The notes beneath the pieces were generated by a model. It was not told the origin of the DNA. It was given only the letters and a program-made list of their open reading frames with translations, and did not search any database. From Buchnera aphidicola (Anoecia corni) (GTDB lineage Bacteria > Pseudomonadota > Gammaproteobacteria > Enterobacterales > Enterobacteriaceae), in contig NZ_OZ060371.1 in the NCBI RefSeq assembly GCF_964056675.1, positions 1 to 64,000 on the forward strand: 64,000 nt of DNA, in the 5' to 3' direction. How positions within the stretch are numbered: position 1 is the first letter of the stretch; each line of letters starts with the position of its first letter. The translations under genes and the position numbers were made by a program. Positions 1 through 9,660 of this stretch are shown piece after piece.

Positions 1-9
1 TTATCCACA
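1..9 (+). promoter_or_regulatory. DnaA box (TTATCCACA)
   Basis: The first nine bases, TTATCCACA, match exactly the strongest E. coli DnaA-binding site (the R1-type box). It lies 221 bases before mnmG, which is the expected neighbour of the origin. Because the window starts here, it cannot be seen whether more boxes lie upstream. It is odd that the usual dnaA locus in this window is empty. Confidence 0.6.
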
Positions 10-230
10 TTTTATTAATTCTATTTAATAAATAATTTAAAACTCTATTCATAGAATAAATTTATTTAAAATAATTGTCATCTTTTTTAAATTTATAGAA
101 TATTAGTATTTTACTAATAGTTAATACTTATAAATTTTAAAGAACTATTCTTTACAGAAGAAACTGTATTTTACGTGTTTTCTATTTATAATTATTACAT
201 TCTATTAAATCTCATAGATAGGAGTCGAAA
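1..230. other. mnmG upstream region, presumed oriC side
   Basis: This is a very AT-rich non-coding leader before mnmG. In E. coli and relatives the chromosomal origin lies next to mnmG (gidA). It begins with a perfect DnaA box (1-9). I see no second consensus box and no GATC site in these 230 bases, so it does not look like a complete E. coli-type oriC; the rest may lie upstream of the window. The calling as origin is inferred from position and the single box. Confidence 0.5.
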
Positions 231-2102
231 ATGTTAGAAATTAACACATTTCAAATTATAGTTGTAGGTGGTGGTCATGCTGGAATTGAAGCGTCATTAG
301 CATCTAGTAGAATGGGATACTCTACATTACTTATTACAAAAAATAAAAACTCTATAGGATCTTTATCTTGTAATCCAGCAATCGGAGGAATAGGAAAAAG
401 TCATTTAGTAAAAGAAATAGACGCTTTAGGTGGAATCATGGCTGAAGCTATCGACAATTCTGGAATTCAATTTAAAATATTGAATTCTAGCAAAGGACCA
501 GCAGTAAGATCTACAAGAGCTCAAGCTGATAAACTTTTTTATAAAAAGTACATTCAAAAAAAATTAAATAAAGAAAAAAATTTAAGTATTCTTGAAAGAG
601 AAGTTACAGCATTAATTATAAAAAATAATACCGTATTAGGTATAATAACTGACAAAAAAGAAAAAATTTATTCTAAATCAACAATTTTAACTATGGGCAC
701 TTTTTTAAAAGGAGAATTATATACTGGATTAAAAAAAAAACATGGAGGTCGAACAGGAGATCATTCTTCAATTAAATTAGCAAACTTTTTATCTCAAATT
801 CCACTAAAAAACAATAGATTAAAAACTGGAACACCTCCAAGAATCAAAAAAGATTCTATTAATTTTACAAAATTAGTAGAACAAAAAGGCGATGTTCCTA
901 TTCCTCACTTTTCTTTTATAAAATCATCTTTATTCCCTACACTCCCTCAAGTATCTTGCTTTATAACTTATACTAATAAAAAAACTCATGAGATAATACG
1001 TGAAAATTTACATAAAAGCCCTATTTATACAGGTTTTTTAAAAGGAAAAGGACCTAGGTATTGTCCTTCTATTGAAGACAAAGTTGTCCGTTTTTCTGAT
1101 AAATCAAGCCATCAAATATTTTTAGAACCAGAAGGATTATACTCCAATGAAATTTATCCAAACGGGATTTCTACTAGTCTACCCATACCTGTTCAAACAG
1201 ACTTTGTTCATTCTATCTGTGGATTAGAAAACGCTCAAATAACTCAATTTGGATACGCTGTAGAATATGATTTTTTTGATCCACGAGATTTAAAATTAAC
1301 TTTAGAAAGTAAAATAGTAAAAGGATTATTTTTAGCTGGACAAATAAACGGAACAACAGGTTACGAAGAAGCTGCTGCTCAAGGAATATTAGCAGGAATA
1401 AACGCTGCTCTAAACGTATATAAAAAAAAGTATTGGATTCCTAAAAGACATGAAGCATATTTAGGAGTATTGATTGACGATTTATGTACTCAAGGTGTAA
1501 AAGAACCATATAGAATGTTTACTTCGCGTGCTGAACACAGATTAATTCTAAGAGAAAATAATGCTGACTTAAGACTAACTGAAAAAGCTTATAAACTAGG
1601 ATTAATAAAAAAAAATAGATGGATTGCCTATAATAAAAAACAAGAAATTATAAAAAAAGAAACATATCGAATTAAAAATATAATAATCCCCTGTTCCTCT
1701 AAAATACTTAAAAAAAAATTAAAAATACTGATAAGTAAAAAAACAGATGGTTTAACTTTATTAAAAAGACCAGATGTAACATATACTAAACTAATTTCTT
1801 TAGATATGTTTCAACCTGGAATTAATCATAAAGAAGCTATTGAAGAAATTGAAGTATCTGCAAAATATTCAGGATATATTCAAAGACAAAATAAAGAAAT
1901 AAATAAACAAAAACTACAACAAAACTTTTCTTTACCAATATCTTTTAATTATGAAAAAATACCAGGATTATCTAATGAGGCAAAAATCATACTAAACAAA
2001 CATAAACCTATATCTATTAGTCAAGCTTCTAGAACATTTGGGATTACTCCAGCTACAATTTCGATTTTGCTAATTCATATAAAACGTGGAACTTTTAAAT
2101 AA
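231..2102 (+). CDS. mnmG: tRNA uridine-5-carboxymethylaminomethyl modification enzyme MnmG (GidA)
   Basis: MnmG is the FAD-dependent partner of MnmE. Together they install the (carboxymethyl)aminomethyl group on the wobble uridine (U34) of certain tRNAs. The FAD-binding glycine motif GGGHAG is at residues 13-18, the conserved CNPAIGG with Cys47 follows, and a second flavin-contact motif (AGQINGTTGYEEAAAQG) lies near residue 370. The length of 623 aa is close to the 629 aa of E. coli. The start is supported by GGAG at 221-224, seven bases before ATG. Its partner mnmE is also in this window at 16930. The gene is complete, and its position beside the DnaA box is the classical origin arrangement. 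Confidence 0.98.
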   Translation: MLEINTFQIIVVGGGHAGIEASLASSRMGYSTLLITKNKNSIGSLSCNPAIGGIGKSHLVKEIDALGGIMAEAIDNSGIQFKILNSSKGPAVRSTRAQADKLFYKKYIQKKLNKEKNLSILEREVTALIIKNNTVLGIITDKKEKIYSKSTILTMGTFLKGELYTGLKKKHGGRTGDHSSIKLANFLSQIPLKNNRLKTGTPPRIKKDSINFTKLVEQKGDVPIPHFSFIKSSLFPTLPQVSCFITYTNKKTHEIIRENLHKSPIYTGFLKGKGPRYCPSIEDKVVRFSDKSSHQIFLEPEGLYSNEIYPNGISTSLPIPVQTDFVHSICGLENAQITQFGYAVEYDFFDPRDLKLTLESKIVKGLFLAGQINGTTGYEEAAAQGILAGINAALNVYKKKYWIPKRHEAYLGVLIDDLCTQGVKEPYRMFTSRAEHRLILRENNADLRLTEKAYKLGLIKKNRWIAYNKKQEIIKKETYRIKNIIIPCSSKILKKKLKILISKKTDGLTLLKRPDVTYTKLISLDMFQPGINHKEAIEEIEVSAKYSGYIQRQNKEINKQKLQQNFSLPISFNYEKIPGLSNEAKIILNKHKPISISQASRTFGITPATISILLIHIKRGTFK

Positions 2103-2659
2103 ATATTTTTTTAAACATATTTGAAATAAATTTCACAATTTTTCATAATTAAATTATAATAATAATCCTATATGACATAGCTTAAAATCTATTTTAAATT
2201 AATTTTAAATAGAAAATGTTTTAATCGCTTTCATAAAGTATATATTTGAATTTTATTTCTATATTAAAGACACAATATTTTTTACTTATATATAAATTCA
2301 AACTAATAAATTTAATAAACACATATATTGATATTACAATCAATTTTGCATCTTTATGTTATTTATTAACTTTACATATATATTTCATTTAAAATAATTT
2401 ACTGTATTTTGTATACTATACAATATATATAAAATATGGTTATCTATATATAGTATTTAAATTTTTCATATAATAAAAAAAATTAATACATATTAAATTT
2501 TTATACAAAAATCTTTAATTTATAATTTTTTTTAAAATTTATTTCTATTAAAATACAATCTCTTTAAAAAATTAACTATATTTAATAAATATTTTTACAT
2601 TTCTTTTAAATACATTTTAAATATCTAGATATTTTATCTATCCACTATTTTAAAAAATA

Positions 2660-2704
2660 AATAATTACGATATAAATAAACTATGTTTATATATCGTAAT
2701 TATT
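2660..2704. terminator. 15-bp hairpin followed by T-run
   Basis: A perfect 15-bp inverted repeat pairs 2660-2674 with 2690-2704 around a 15-base loop, and continues into a run of T on the plus strand (A on the left side). This is the shape of a factor-independent terminator usable in either direction, although its stem is AT-rich. It lies 560 bases after mnmG and 130 bases before atpB, so it may separate the two units or be left over from a deleted gene. Confidence 0.5.
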
Positions 2705-2719
2705 TTTTTAAAATAAACT

Positions 2720-2790
2720 TATTGTATGCTTATTAATTTAATTTATTAAATTAATTTACTAATTAGATAATCTATGCGAAGCATACAATA
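2720..2790. repeat. Nested inverted repeat upstream of atpB
   Basis: A 12-bp outer arm (2720-2731 with 2779-2790) encloses an inner 9-bp hairpin (2732-2740 with 2747-2755, 6-base loop). The structure ends 45 bases before the atpB start. It could fold in the atp leader RNA or extrude as a cruciform in DNA. Its function is not known to me; an mRNA-stability or processing element is one possibility. Confidence 0.55.
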
Positions 2791-2835
2791 TTTTAAAATA
2801 AATATTCCATATAGTTTAAACAAGGATTTATAACT

Positions 2836-3654
2836 ATGGATTTTAATACTATTAATAATTCTAAAGAATATATTCTTCACCATTTACATCATTTACAACT
2901 TAATTTAAATACTTTTAAAATAGTTAATTTTCATGATACTAAAAATACTTTTTGGATAGTTAATATTGATTCTATAGCCATATCTTTTTTGCTTGGATCT
3001 ATATTTTTAATAACTTTTTATATAGGATCCAAATCGTTTAATAACGAAAATCCTAGAAATTTACAGATTTTTATAGAAATGGTTATTAATTTTATTGAAT
3101 CTAATATTAAAGATATGTTTAAAAAAAAAAATGAGTTAATAGCCCCTCTATCTTTGACAATATTTGCTTGGATATTCTTAATGAATTGCATGGACTTAAT
3201 TCCTGTTGATTTATTTCCATTAATAAGTCAATATGAATTAAAACTACCTTTCTTAAGAATTGTTCCAACCGCTGACATTAATATTACATTATCTATGTCT
3301 TTAGGAATATTTTTTTTGGTTTTATTTTATAATATAAAGAACAAAGGATTATTTTCTTTTTCAAAAGAACTAATAACTAAACCATTTTCTCATCCGATTT
3401 TTTATATATTTAATCTAATTTTAGAGTGTATTAGCTTATTATCACAACCTATTTCACTAGGATTGAGATTATTTGGAAATATGTATGCAGGAGAAATCAT
3501 ATTTATATTGATATCTGGTTTAATGCCTTGGTGGTCACAATGGACACTTAGTTTACCTTGGGCTATCCTTCATATTCTTGTAATAACTTTGCAAGCATTT
3601 ATATACATGGTGCTAACTATTGTTTATCTATCTCAAACATGTACAAAGCATTAA
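2836..3654 (+). CDS. atpB: F1Fo ATP synthase subunit a
   Basis: Subunit a is the membrane stator that forms the proton half-channels against the c-ring. The protein has several hydrophobic segments and the conserved LGLRLFGNMYAGE helix with the essential arginine at residue 211 (Arg210 in E. coli). The length of 272 aa matches the E. coli 271. It heads the operon atpBEFHAGDC; atpI is absent. The start is preceded by an AGGA about 12 bases upstream. The membrane-rich N-terminus before the first helix is histidine- and asparagine-rich and poorly conserved. Confidence 0.97.
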   Translation: MDFNTINNSKEYILHHLHHLQLNLNTFKIVNFHDTKNTFWIVNIDSIAISFLLGSIFLITFYIGSKSFNNENPRNLQIFIEMVINFIESNIKDMFKKKNELIAPLSLTIFAWIFLMNCMDLIPVDLFPLISQYELKLPFLRIVPTADINITLSMSLGIFFLVLFYNIKNKGLFSFSKELITKPFSHPIFYIFNLILECISLLSQPISLGLRLFGNMYAGEIIFILISGLMPWWSQWTLSLPWAILHILVITLQAFIYMVLTIVYLSQTCTKH

Positions 3655-3698
3655 ATAAATTTTACTTATATGAAACTAAATAATTAAAAAGGAAAATC

Positions 3699-3938
3699 AT
3701 GGAACATGTAAATGTTAATTTTATATATATGGCTGTAGCTATTATGATCGGACTATCAGCAATAGGAGCAGCTATTGGTATTGGAATTCTTGGAGGTAAA
3801 TTTTTAGAAGGAACAGCTAGACAACCTGATTTAACTCCATTAATAAGGACTCAGTTTTTTATTGTCATGGGATTATTAGACGCAATTCCTATGATAACTG
3901 TAGGTTTAGCTTTATACATGCTATTTTCTGTAGCTTAA
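3699..3938 (+). CDS. atpE: F1Fo ATP synthase subunit c
   Basis: Subunit c is the proteolipid that forms the rotating ring. At 79 aa it has the same length as E. coli. The glycine/alanine-rich first helix (AIGAAIGIGILGG) is followed by the polar loop RQPD (residues 41-44), and the proton-carrying aspartate is at position 61, exactly as in E. coli. AAGGAAA lies just before the start. It is second in the operon, 44 bases after atpB. Confidence 0.98.
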   Translation: MEHVNVNFIYMAVAIMIGLSAIGAAIGIGILGGKFLEGTARQPDLTPLIRTQFFIVMGLLDAIPMITVGLALYMLFSVA

Positions 3939-4059
3939 TCTTATTATATATAATTTAAATTACATCTTATTAAGAATAATATTAATAACATTACTATTAA
4001 TCATTTAAATTTTAGAATATACAAATCTTTAAAATCATTTTTTATAAGGAATAGTATTT

Positions 4060-4533
4060 ATGAATCTAAATGCAACTATGATTGGACAAACTATTTCTTT
4101 CATTTTTTTTGTATTTTTTTGCATGATATATATCTGGCCACCTATTATTAATTCTATTAATAATCGAAAAAAAAAAATCCGTGCTGGTTTAATTTTTTCT
4201 AATCAAGCCAAACTCGATTTAATCCTTGCTAAAAAAACAGCAAAAAAAAAAATTGAAAAAGCAAAAATTTTAGCCATTAACATTATTAATAAAGCTTATA
4301 AAAATAAAAATCTTATTTTAAAACAAGCAGAAGATTTAGCAAAAAAAAAAGAAATAGAATCTATTAAAAAAATAAAAACCCAAATAAAATTACAATATCA
4401 ACAGGAAATTGAAACTTTAAAACATAAAATCACTAAATTATCTATATCTATTGCTGAAAAAATCATTCACAGCTCTGTAGATAAATTAAAAAGCGAAAAA
4501 ATAGTAAAAAAATTTTTTTCTAACTTTACTTAA
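4060..4533 (+). CDS. atpF: F1Fo ATP synthase subunit b
   Basis: Subunit b is the peripheral stalk that links subunit a to F1 through delta. The single N-terminal membrane segment (about residues 5-28, IGQTISFIFFVFFCMIYIWP) is followed by a long, highly charged, lysine-rich helix typical of the dimeric stalk. The length is 157 aa against 156 in E. coli. An ATAAGGA precedes the start. The next gene, atpH, starts nine bases after its stop and is frameshifted. Confidence 0.96.
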   Translation: MNLNATMIGQTISFIFFVFFCMIYIWPPIINSINNRKKKIRAGLIFSNQAKLDLILAKKTAKKKIEKAKILAINIINKAYKNKNLILKQAEDLAKKKEIESIKKIKTQIKLQYQQEIETLKHKITKLSISIAEKIIHSSVDKLKSEKIVKKFFSNFT

Positions 4534-4542
4534 TAGGTTAAA

Positions 4543-5078
4543 ATGATGAGTATTGAATACAATATATCTAAAATTTACGCAAAAGCTGCTTTTAAATATG
4601 CAAAAAAAAAAAATTGTATACCTGAATGGACATCTATGCTTAATTTATCTTCTTTTATTATAAAAAAAAAAATATAAATTATCATTTATCTATATTTTTA
4701 TCTGAAAAATATACTACAAAAATATTTTTACTAATTACTAGACGTTATATTACTTTACAATTTAAAAATTTTATAAAAATAATAGCTGAAAATAAACGAT
4801 TTTTACTTCTTCCTAATATATTTAAAGAATTCATTAACTATGTAAATAAAGATAAAAACTTAATTACCGCTAATATTATTTCTTCAAGAACATTAAATGA
4901 AGAAAATATACAAAATATTAGAAAGTTTTTAAAACATCGTTTTTTAAAAAAAATAGACTTAAAATTTTTCATTGATCCATCTATAATTGATGGTTTTTTA
5001 ATAAAAATAAACGATAACGTTATAGATGGAACTGTTAAAAATAATTTAAAAAATTTAAAAAAATTTATATCTTTATAA
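4543..5078 (+). pseudogene. atpH: F1Fo ATP synthase subunit delta, frameshifted in a poly-A tract
   Basis: Read from ATG 4543 (or 4546), the frame stops at 4675-4677, immediately after a run of 11 A (4662-4672). Adding one A restores an uninterrupted frame to the stop at 5076-5078, giving 178 aa (177 from the second ATG), the length of E. coli delta. The rejoined C-terminus carries the delta/OSCP signature (IDPSIIDGF...DNVIDGTVKNNL). The body is therefore well conserved, and the defect is a single missing base. Delta holds the stator stalk to F1, so the gene should be essential for ATP synthesis. Transcript slippage in long A runs has been reported in Buchnera and could rescue it; a sequencing or assembly error is the other explanation. 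Confidence 0.9.
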
Positions 5079-5092
5079 AAGGATTTAATCTA

Positions 5093-6634
5093 ATGCATTT
5101 AAATACTAGCGAAATTACTGACTTAATTAAACAAAGAATAGATAAATTTAAAACTTTCAACGAAACATATAATGAAGGAACAGTTGTTTCTGTAGGAGAT
5201 GGCATAGTCCGAATTATTGGATTATCAGATGTCATGCAAGGAGAAATGTTATCTTTTCCAAATGATATGTATGGTATGGCTTTAAACTTAGAAAAAGATT
5301 CAGTAGGTGCTGTTATATTAGGAGACTATACAAACATATACGAAGGAATGACTGTAAAATGTACTCAAAGAATTTTAGAAGTTCCTGTTGGAAATAACTT
5401 TTTAGGAAGAGTAGTCAATAGTTTAGGAGAACCAATTGATGGAAAAGGAAAAATAAAATATGAAAAATTTTCTAAAATAGAAACAACTGCACCAGGAGTG
5501 ATAGACAGATCTCCTATCACAAAACCATTACAAACTGGCTATAAATCTATCGACACTATGACTCCTATAGGAAAAGGTCAACGCGAACTTATTATAGGAG
5601 ACAGACAAACAGGAAAAACTACTCTAGCTATAGACACTATTATTAATCAAAAAAAAGAAAATATAAAATGTATCTATGTAGCAATAGGAAAAAAATTGTC
5701 TACCATACTTAACGTGGTTACGACTTTAGAAAAGTATAATGCTTTAGACTATACTATTATCGTATCTTCATCTTCTTCAGAAGCAGCTGTATTGCAATAT
5801 TTAGCTCCATATTCTGGTTGTACTATGGGTGAATTTTTTAGAAATAAAGGAGAAGATGCACTAATTATATACGATGACTTATCTAAACATGCTATTGCAT
5901 ACCGTCAAATTTCTCTATTACTAAGAAGACCTCCAGGAAGAGAAGCTTTTCCTGGAGATATATTTTATCTTCATTCTAGATTATTAGAAAGATCTTCCTC
6001 TGTTACAAAAGACTATGTAGAAAAAAAAACAGGAGTTAAAAAAACAGGTTCATTAACAGCTCTTCCTATAGTTGAAACTCAAGCTGGAGATATTTCTTCT
6101 TTTATTCCTACAAATATTATTTCTATCACAGATGGTCAAATATTTTTAGAATCAAATCTCTTTAATGCAGGAATTAGACCTGCAATTAATCCAGGAATTT
6201 CGGTATCCAGAGTTGGAGCAGCTGCCCAAACTAACATCATAAAAAAATTTTCTAGTAATATTCGAACTTCATTAGCTCAATACAGAGAATTAGCTTCTTT
6301 TTCACAATTTTCATCTGATCTAGATATTGCTACTAAAAATCAGTTAATCTACGGACAAAAACTCATCGAACTGTTAAAACAAGATCAACATAACCCTTTA
6401 AGTGTTCAAGAACAAGCTATTCTAATAATAGCAGCAGAAAAAAAATTACTGAGCGATGTCGAAGTTAATAAAATTCGTCTTTTCGAATCACTACTTCTAA
6501 CTTATTTTAAAACATATCATAAAAAATTATCAGATACAATTGGATCTAAAGGATTATATAACTCTGAAATTGAATCTGACCTAATAAATTGCATTAAATT
6601 ATTTAAAAAATCTGTTTCTTGGAAATCTTTTTAA
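5093..6634 (+). CDS. atpA: F1Fo ATP synthase subunit alpha
   Basis: Alpha is the non-catalytic nucleotide-binding subunit of the F1 hexamer. The Walker A motif GDRQTGKT is at residues 169-176, and the conserved SVSRVGAAAQ segment that carries the arginine finger is near residue 370. The length of 513 aa equals E. coli. The N-terminus (MHLNTSEITDLIKQRI) aligns residue for residue with E. coli, which fixes the start. AAAAGGA is 9 bases before ATG. The gene is intact and starts 14 bases after the broken atpH. Confidence 0.99.
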   Translation: MHLNTSEITDLIKQRIDKFKTFNETYNEGTVVSVGDGIVRIIGLSDVMQGEMLSFPNDMYGMALNLEKDSVGAVILGDYTNIYEGMTVKCTQRILEVPVGNNFLGRVVNSLGEPIDGKGKIKYEKFSKIETTAPGVIDRSPITKPLQTGYKSIDTMTPIGKGQRELIIGDRQTGKTTLAIDTIINQKKENIKCIYVAIGKKLSTILNVVTTLEKYNALDYTIIVSSSSSEAAVLQYLAPYSGCTMGEFFRNKGEDALIIYDDLSKHAIAYRQISLLLRRPPGREAFPGDIFYLHSRLLERSSSVTKDYVEKKTGVKKTGSLTALPIVETQAGDISSFIPTNIISITDGQIFLESNLFNAGIRPAINPGISVSRVGAAAQTNIIKKFSSNIRTSLAQYRELASFSQFSSDLDIATKNQLIYGQKLIELLKQDQHNPLSVQEQAILIIAAEKKLLSDVEVNKIRLFESLLLTYFKTYHKKLSDTIGSKGLYNSEIESDLINCIKLFKKSVSWKSF

Positions 6635-6678
6635 TGGTTTTACTAACTTTCTAAATTTTAAAAAAAAAGGAATTTATA

Positions 6679-7548
6679 ATGCTTTGTACTAAAGAAATTA
6701 AAAATAAAATTTATAGTATAAAAAACACACAAAAAATAACAAAAGCTATGGAAACAATATCAAGTATAAAATTAAAAAAAAATCAATTAAAAATTAATAC
6801 AATGCGTCCTTACTTAAATGCTCTTCAAACAATGATTGATAATTTAAAAAAAGGACACCTAGAATTCAAACACTTATTTTTAAAAACTAGAAAAGTGAAA
6901 AATGTAGGAATTATAGTTATTTCTAGTAATAAAGGATTATGTGGAAGTTTAAACAATAATTTATTAAAAATAGTACTGAATACTATAGAAAAATATAAAA
7001 AAAATAATATTAACGTAAAATTCAATATATTGGGAGAAAAAGCATTCTATGCTCTAAATACTATTTTCAAAAAAAATATTTTTAATTTTCAAAAAGTAGA
7101 AGAAAATTTAACTATTTCTAAATGTAAAACCTATTATAATAACTTCTTACAAGAATATATTGATAAAAAAATTGACCAAATTTTAATCGCATATAATAAA
7201 TATAACAATACTATTTTTTATACTCCTATAATTATTCAGTTATTACCTATACAACCAGAAAAAAAAAATAATAAAGAAAACAATTGGGATTATATCTACG
7301 AACCACATGATCAAGAAACTTTAAATAAACTATTACACCACTATGTAGAAATAATGATGTACCAAATAATTTTAGACAATCTATCTAGCGAACATTCAGC
7401 ACGCATGATAGCTATGAAAACAGCTAATGATAATAGTAATAATATAATAAAGCACTTAGAATTAGAATATAATAAAACTCGTCAATCCAGTATTACTCAA
7501 GAACTTATTGAAATTATATCAGGTGCGTCTACGGTAAATTTAAATTAA
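6679..7548 (+). CDS. atpG: F1Fo ATP synthase subunit gamma
   Basis: Gamma is the central rotor shaft of F1. The N-terminal helix has the conserved pattern KxKIxSIKNTQKITKAMETIS, and the C-terminal helix has SEHSARMIAMKTANDN, both gamma signatures. The length is 289 aa compared with 287 in E. coli. The middle domain is lysine- and asparagine-rich, as usual for this genome. It sits 44 bases after atpA with AAAAAAAGGA before the start. Confidence 0.98.
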   Translation: MLCTKEIKNKIYSIKNTQKITKAMETISSIKLKKNQLKINTMRPYLNALQTMIDNLKKGHLEFKHLFLKTRKVKNVGIIVISSNKGLCGSLNNNLLKIVLNTIEKYKKNNINVKFNILGEKAFYALNTIFKKNIFNFQKVEENLTISKCKTYYNNFLQEYIDKKIDQILIAYNKYNNTIFYTPIIIQLLPIQPEKKNNKENNWDYIYEPHDQETLNKLLHHYVEIMMYQIILDNLSSEHSARMIAMKTANDNSNNIIKHLELEYNKTRQSSITQELIEIISGASTVNLN

Positions 7549-7569
7549 TATATATATAGGTGATATAAT

Positions 7570-8970
7570 ATGAAAACAGGTGTAATAGTTCAAATAATTG
7601 GTGCAGTAATAGATGTAAAATTTTCCTCTAAATTCATTCCAAAAATATATCATGCTCTACAGGTAGATACTATTAAAAAAACTTTAATTCTAGAAGTACA
7701 ACAACATTTAGGAAGTGGAATTGTTAGAACTATCGCTATGGGATCTTCTGATGGTTTTAAACGTGGATTAAGAGTAAAAAATTTAAACCATTGTATACAA
7801 GTTCCAGTAGGAGAACCCTTGCTCGGACGAATTATTAATGTTTTAGGAGAACCTATCGATGAAAAAGGACCAATACAAACGAAAAATAAAAACATTAATT
7901 TAGAAAAATGGGATATTCATAGACCAGCACCAAAATATATTGAACAATCTGCGTCTCAAGAAATTTTAGAAACTGGAATTAAAGTAATAGATCTTATGTG
8001 TCCTTTTTCTAAAGGAGGTAAAGTTGGGCTGTTTGGTGGAGCTGGAGTTGGAAAAACCGTTAATATGATGGAATTAATTAGAAATATTGCCACAGAACAT
8101 CATGGGTACTCTGTATTCACTGGAGTTGGAGAGAGAATACGAGAAGGAAGTGATTTTTACAAAGAGATGAAAGATTCTTCCGTACTAGATAAAGTAGCAC
8201 TGGTATATGGACAAATGAATGAACCTCCTGGAAACAGATTAAGAGTAGCTTTAACAGGATTAACCTTAGCAGAAAAATTTAGACACGATGGGAAAGATGT
8301 ATTATTGTTTATTGATAACATATACCGTTTTACTCTTGCTGGAACTGAAGTATCTGCTCTTTTGGGAAGAATACCTTCTGCTGTAGGATACCAACCTACT
8401 TTATCTGAAGAAATGGGTATTTTACAAGAACGTATTACATCAACAAAAAAAGGTTCCATTACTTCTATACAAGCTGTTTATGTTCCAGCTGACGATCTTA
8501 CCGATCCGTCTCCAGCTACTACTTTTTCACATTTAGACTCTACTATTACTCTTAGTCGTCAAATAGCATCTCTAGGAATATATCCTGCTGTGGATCCCTT
8601 AAGCTCTACTAGTCGTCAGTTAGATCCAGATATCATAGGAAAAAAACACTACCAAACAGCTAACTCTGTAAGAACAATTCTACAACGGTACCAAGAACTA
8701 AGAGACATTATAGCGATTCTAGGAATAGATGAACTTTCTGAAGAAGATAAAACTATTGTTAGTAGAGCTCGTAAAATACAACGTTTTCTATCTCAACCTT
8801 TTTTTGTAGCAGAAATATTCACTGGATATACTGGAAAATATGTAAGCTTAAAAAATAGTATTTCAGGTTTTAATAAAATAATTACAGGAGAATTAGATCA
8901 CTTACCTGAACAATCCTTTTACATGGTTGGATCTATTGAAGAAGCAATAAAAAAATCTAAACTATTATAA
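7570..8970 (+). CDS. atpD: F1Fo ATP synthase subunit beta
   Basis: Beta carries the catalytic sites of F1. The Walker A motif GGAGVGKT is at residues 156-163, the catalytic glutamate in GVGERIREG is residue 189, and the DNIYRFTLAGTEVSALLGRIPSAVGYQPTL core region follows (described here only in part by its key segments). The length is 466 aa (460 in E. coli). A TAGGTGATAT leader precedes the ATG, 21 bases after atpG. All catalytic motifs are intact. Confidence 0.99.
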   Translation: MKTGVIVQIIGAVIDVKFSSKFIPKIYHALQVDTIKKTLILEVQQHLGSGIVRTIAMGSSDGFKRGLRVKNLNHCIQVPVGEPLLGRIINVLGEPIDEKGPIQTKNKNINLEKWDIHRPAPKYIEQSASQEILETGIKVIDLMCPFSKGGKVGLFGGAGVGKTVNMMELIRNIATEHHGYSVFTGVGERIREGSDFYKEMKDSSVLDKVALVYGQMNEPPGNRLRVALTGLTLAEKFRHDGKDVLLFIDNIYRFTLAGTEVSALLGRIPSAVGYQPTLSEEMGILQERITSTKKGSITSIQAVYVPADDLTDPSPATTFSHLDSTITLSRQIASLGIYPAVDPLSSTSRQLDPDIIGKKHYQTANSVRTILQRYQELRDIIAILGIDELSEEDKTIVSRARKIQRFLSQPFFVAEIFTGYTGKYVSLKNSISGFNKIITGELDHLPEQSFYMVGSIEEAIKKSKLL

Positions 8971-9083
8971 TCTTATATATTAAATATATTCCTTGTATAT
9001 TAAAAATATAAATTTATTTATTTTAAAATTTATATAATTTTACATAAATCTTATATAGTTATAAATTAAAATGAGAAATCAGT

Positions 9084-9491
9084 ATGGAATTACATCTCAA
9101 TTTAGTGTCTATGACACACAAGAGTTTTTATGAAAAAATAAAATCAATTAAAGTTCCTGGAATTGAAGGAGAATTAAATATATATCCCCAACATGCTCCT
9201 CTTCTTACAACTATAAAACCTGGTATTATATCTATAATTAAAAGTAATAATACTATAAAATATATATATATATCTTCAGGAATATTAGAAGTACAACCAT
9301 TTTTAATAACTATTTTAGGAAAAACAATACTACAAAAAAAAGATATAGATATAAAAAAAATTACAAAAAAAATTACTACGATAAAAAAATGTATAAACAA
9401 CACTCAATTATTTTCAAAAAAAATGAAAATAACACATCAGTTAAAAAAACAATTAGCTAAATTAGAATTACTAAATATTAGTAATATATAG
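9084..9491 (+). CDS. atpC: F1Fo ATP synthase subunit epsilon
   Basis: Epsilon is the regulatory subunit at the foot of the rotor. The N-terminal beta-sandwich has the family pattern (PGIEGELNIYPQHAPLLT, around residues 25-42) and a lysine-rich C-terminal helical part. The length is 135 aa versus 139 in E. coli. It is the last gene of the atp operon, 113 bases after atpD, and is followed by a GC-containing hairpin at 9526-9553. Confidence 0.96.
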   Translation: MELHLNLVSMTHKSFYEKIKSIKVPGIEGELNIYPQHAPLLTTIKPGIISIIKSNNTIKYIYISSGILEVQPFLITILGKTILQKKDIDIKKITKKITTIKKCINNTQLFSKKMKITHQLKKQLAKLELLNISNI

Positions 9492-9525
9492 GAATTATTT
9501 GTACTTTATAATTCTTTAGTATTTC

Positions 9526-9553
9526 ACGGTAGGAAATTATTTTAGCCTACCGT
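9526..9553. terminator. Hairpin between convergent atpC and gyrB
   Basis: An 8-bp perfect stem (ACGGTAGG at 9526-9533 with CCTACCGT at 9546-9553) surrounds a 12-base loop. It is much richer in G and C than its surroundings and lies between the stop codons of the atp operon and of gyrB, which run toward each other. This suggests a terminator acting in both directions. The T-run after the stem is short. Confidence 0.7.
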
Positions 9554-9660
9554 TTAATTAGACTAATTCTCTTTATTTAACGTTTTTTAAATTTCAATAT
9601 ATATATGAATATAAAATTCAAAGAAAGTATTATTTTCTATTAAAAATGTTTTTTGTCTGC

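Larger units (their letters stand above)
2103..2835. other. Gene-free region between mnmG and atpB
   Basis: No open reading frame or recognisable remnant is visible in these 733 bases. In E. coli rsmG and atpI lie here; any trace of them is gone. The first 550 bases are featureless AT-rich sequence. The last 180 bases hold two strong inverted repeats (2660-2704 and 2720-2790), listed separately. The atp operon promoter should be in this stretch, but I cannot place it with confidence. Confidence 0.7.

Noticed and set aside
8157..8459. Open frames antisense to atpD (also 7650-7895)
   Set aside because: They are shadows of strongly conserved atpD codons with no start signal.
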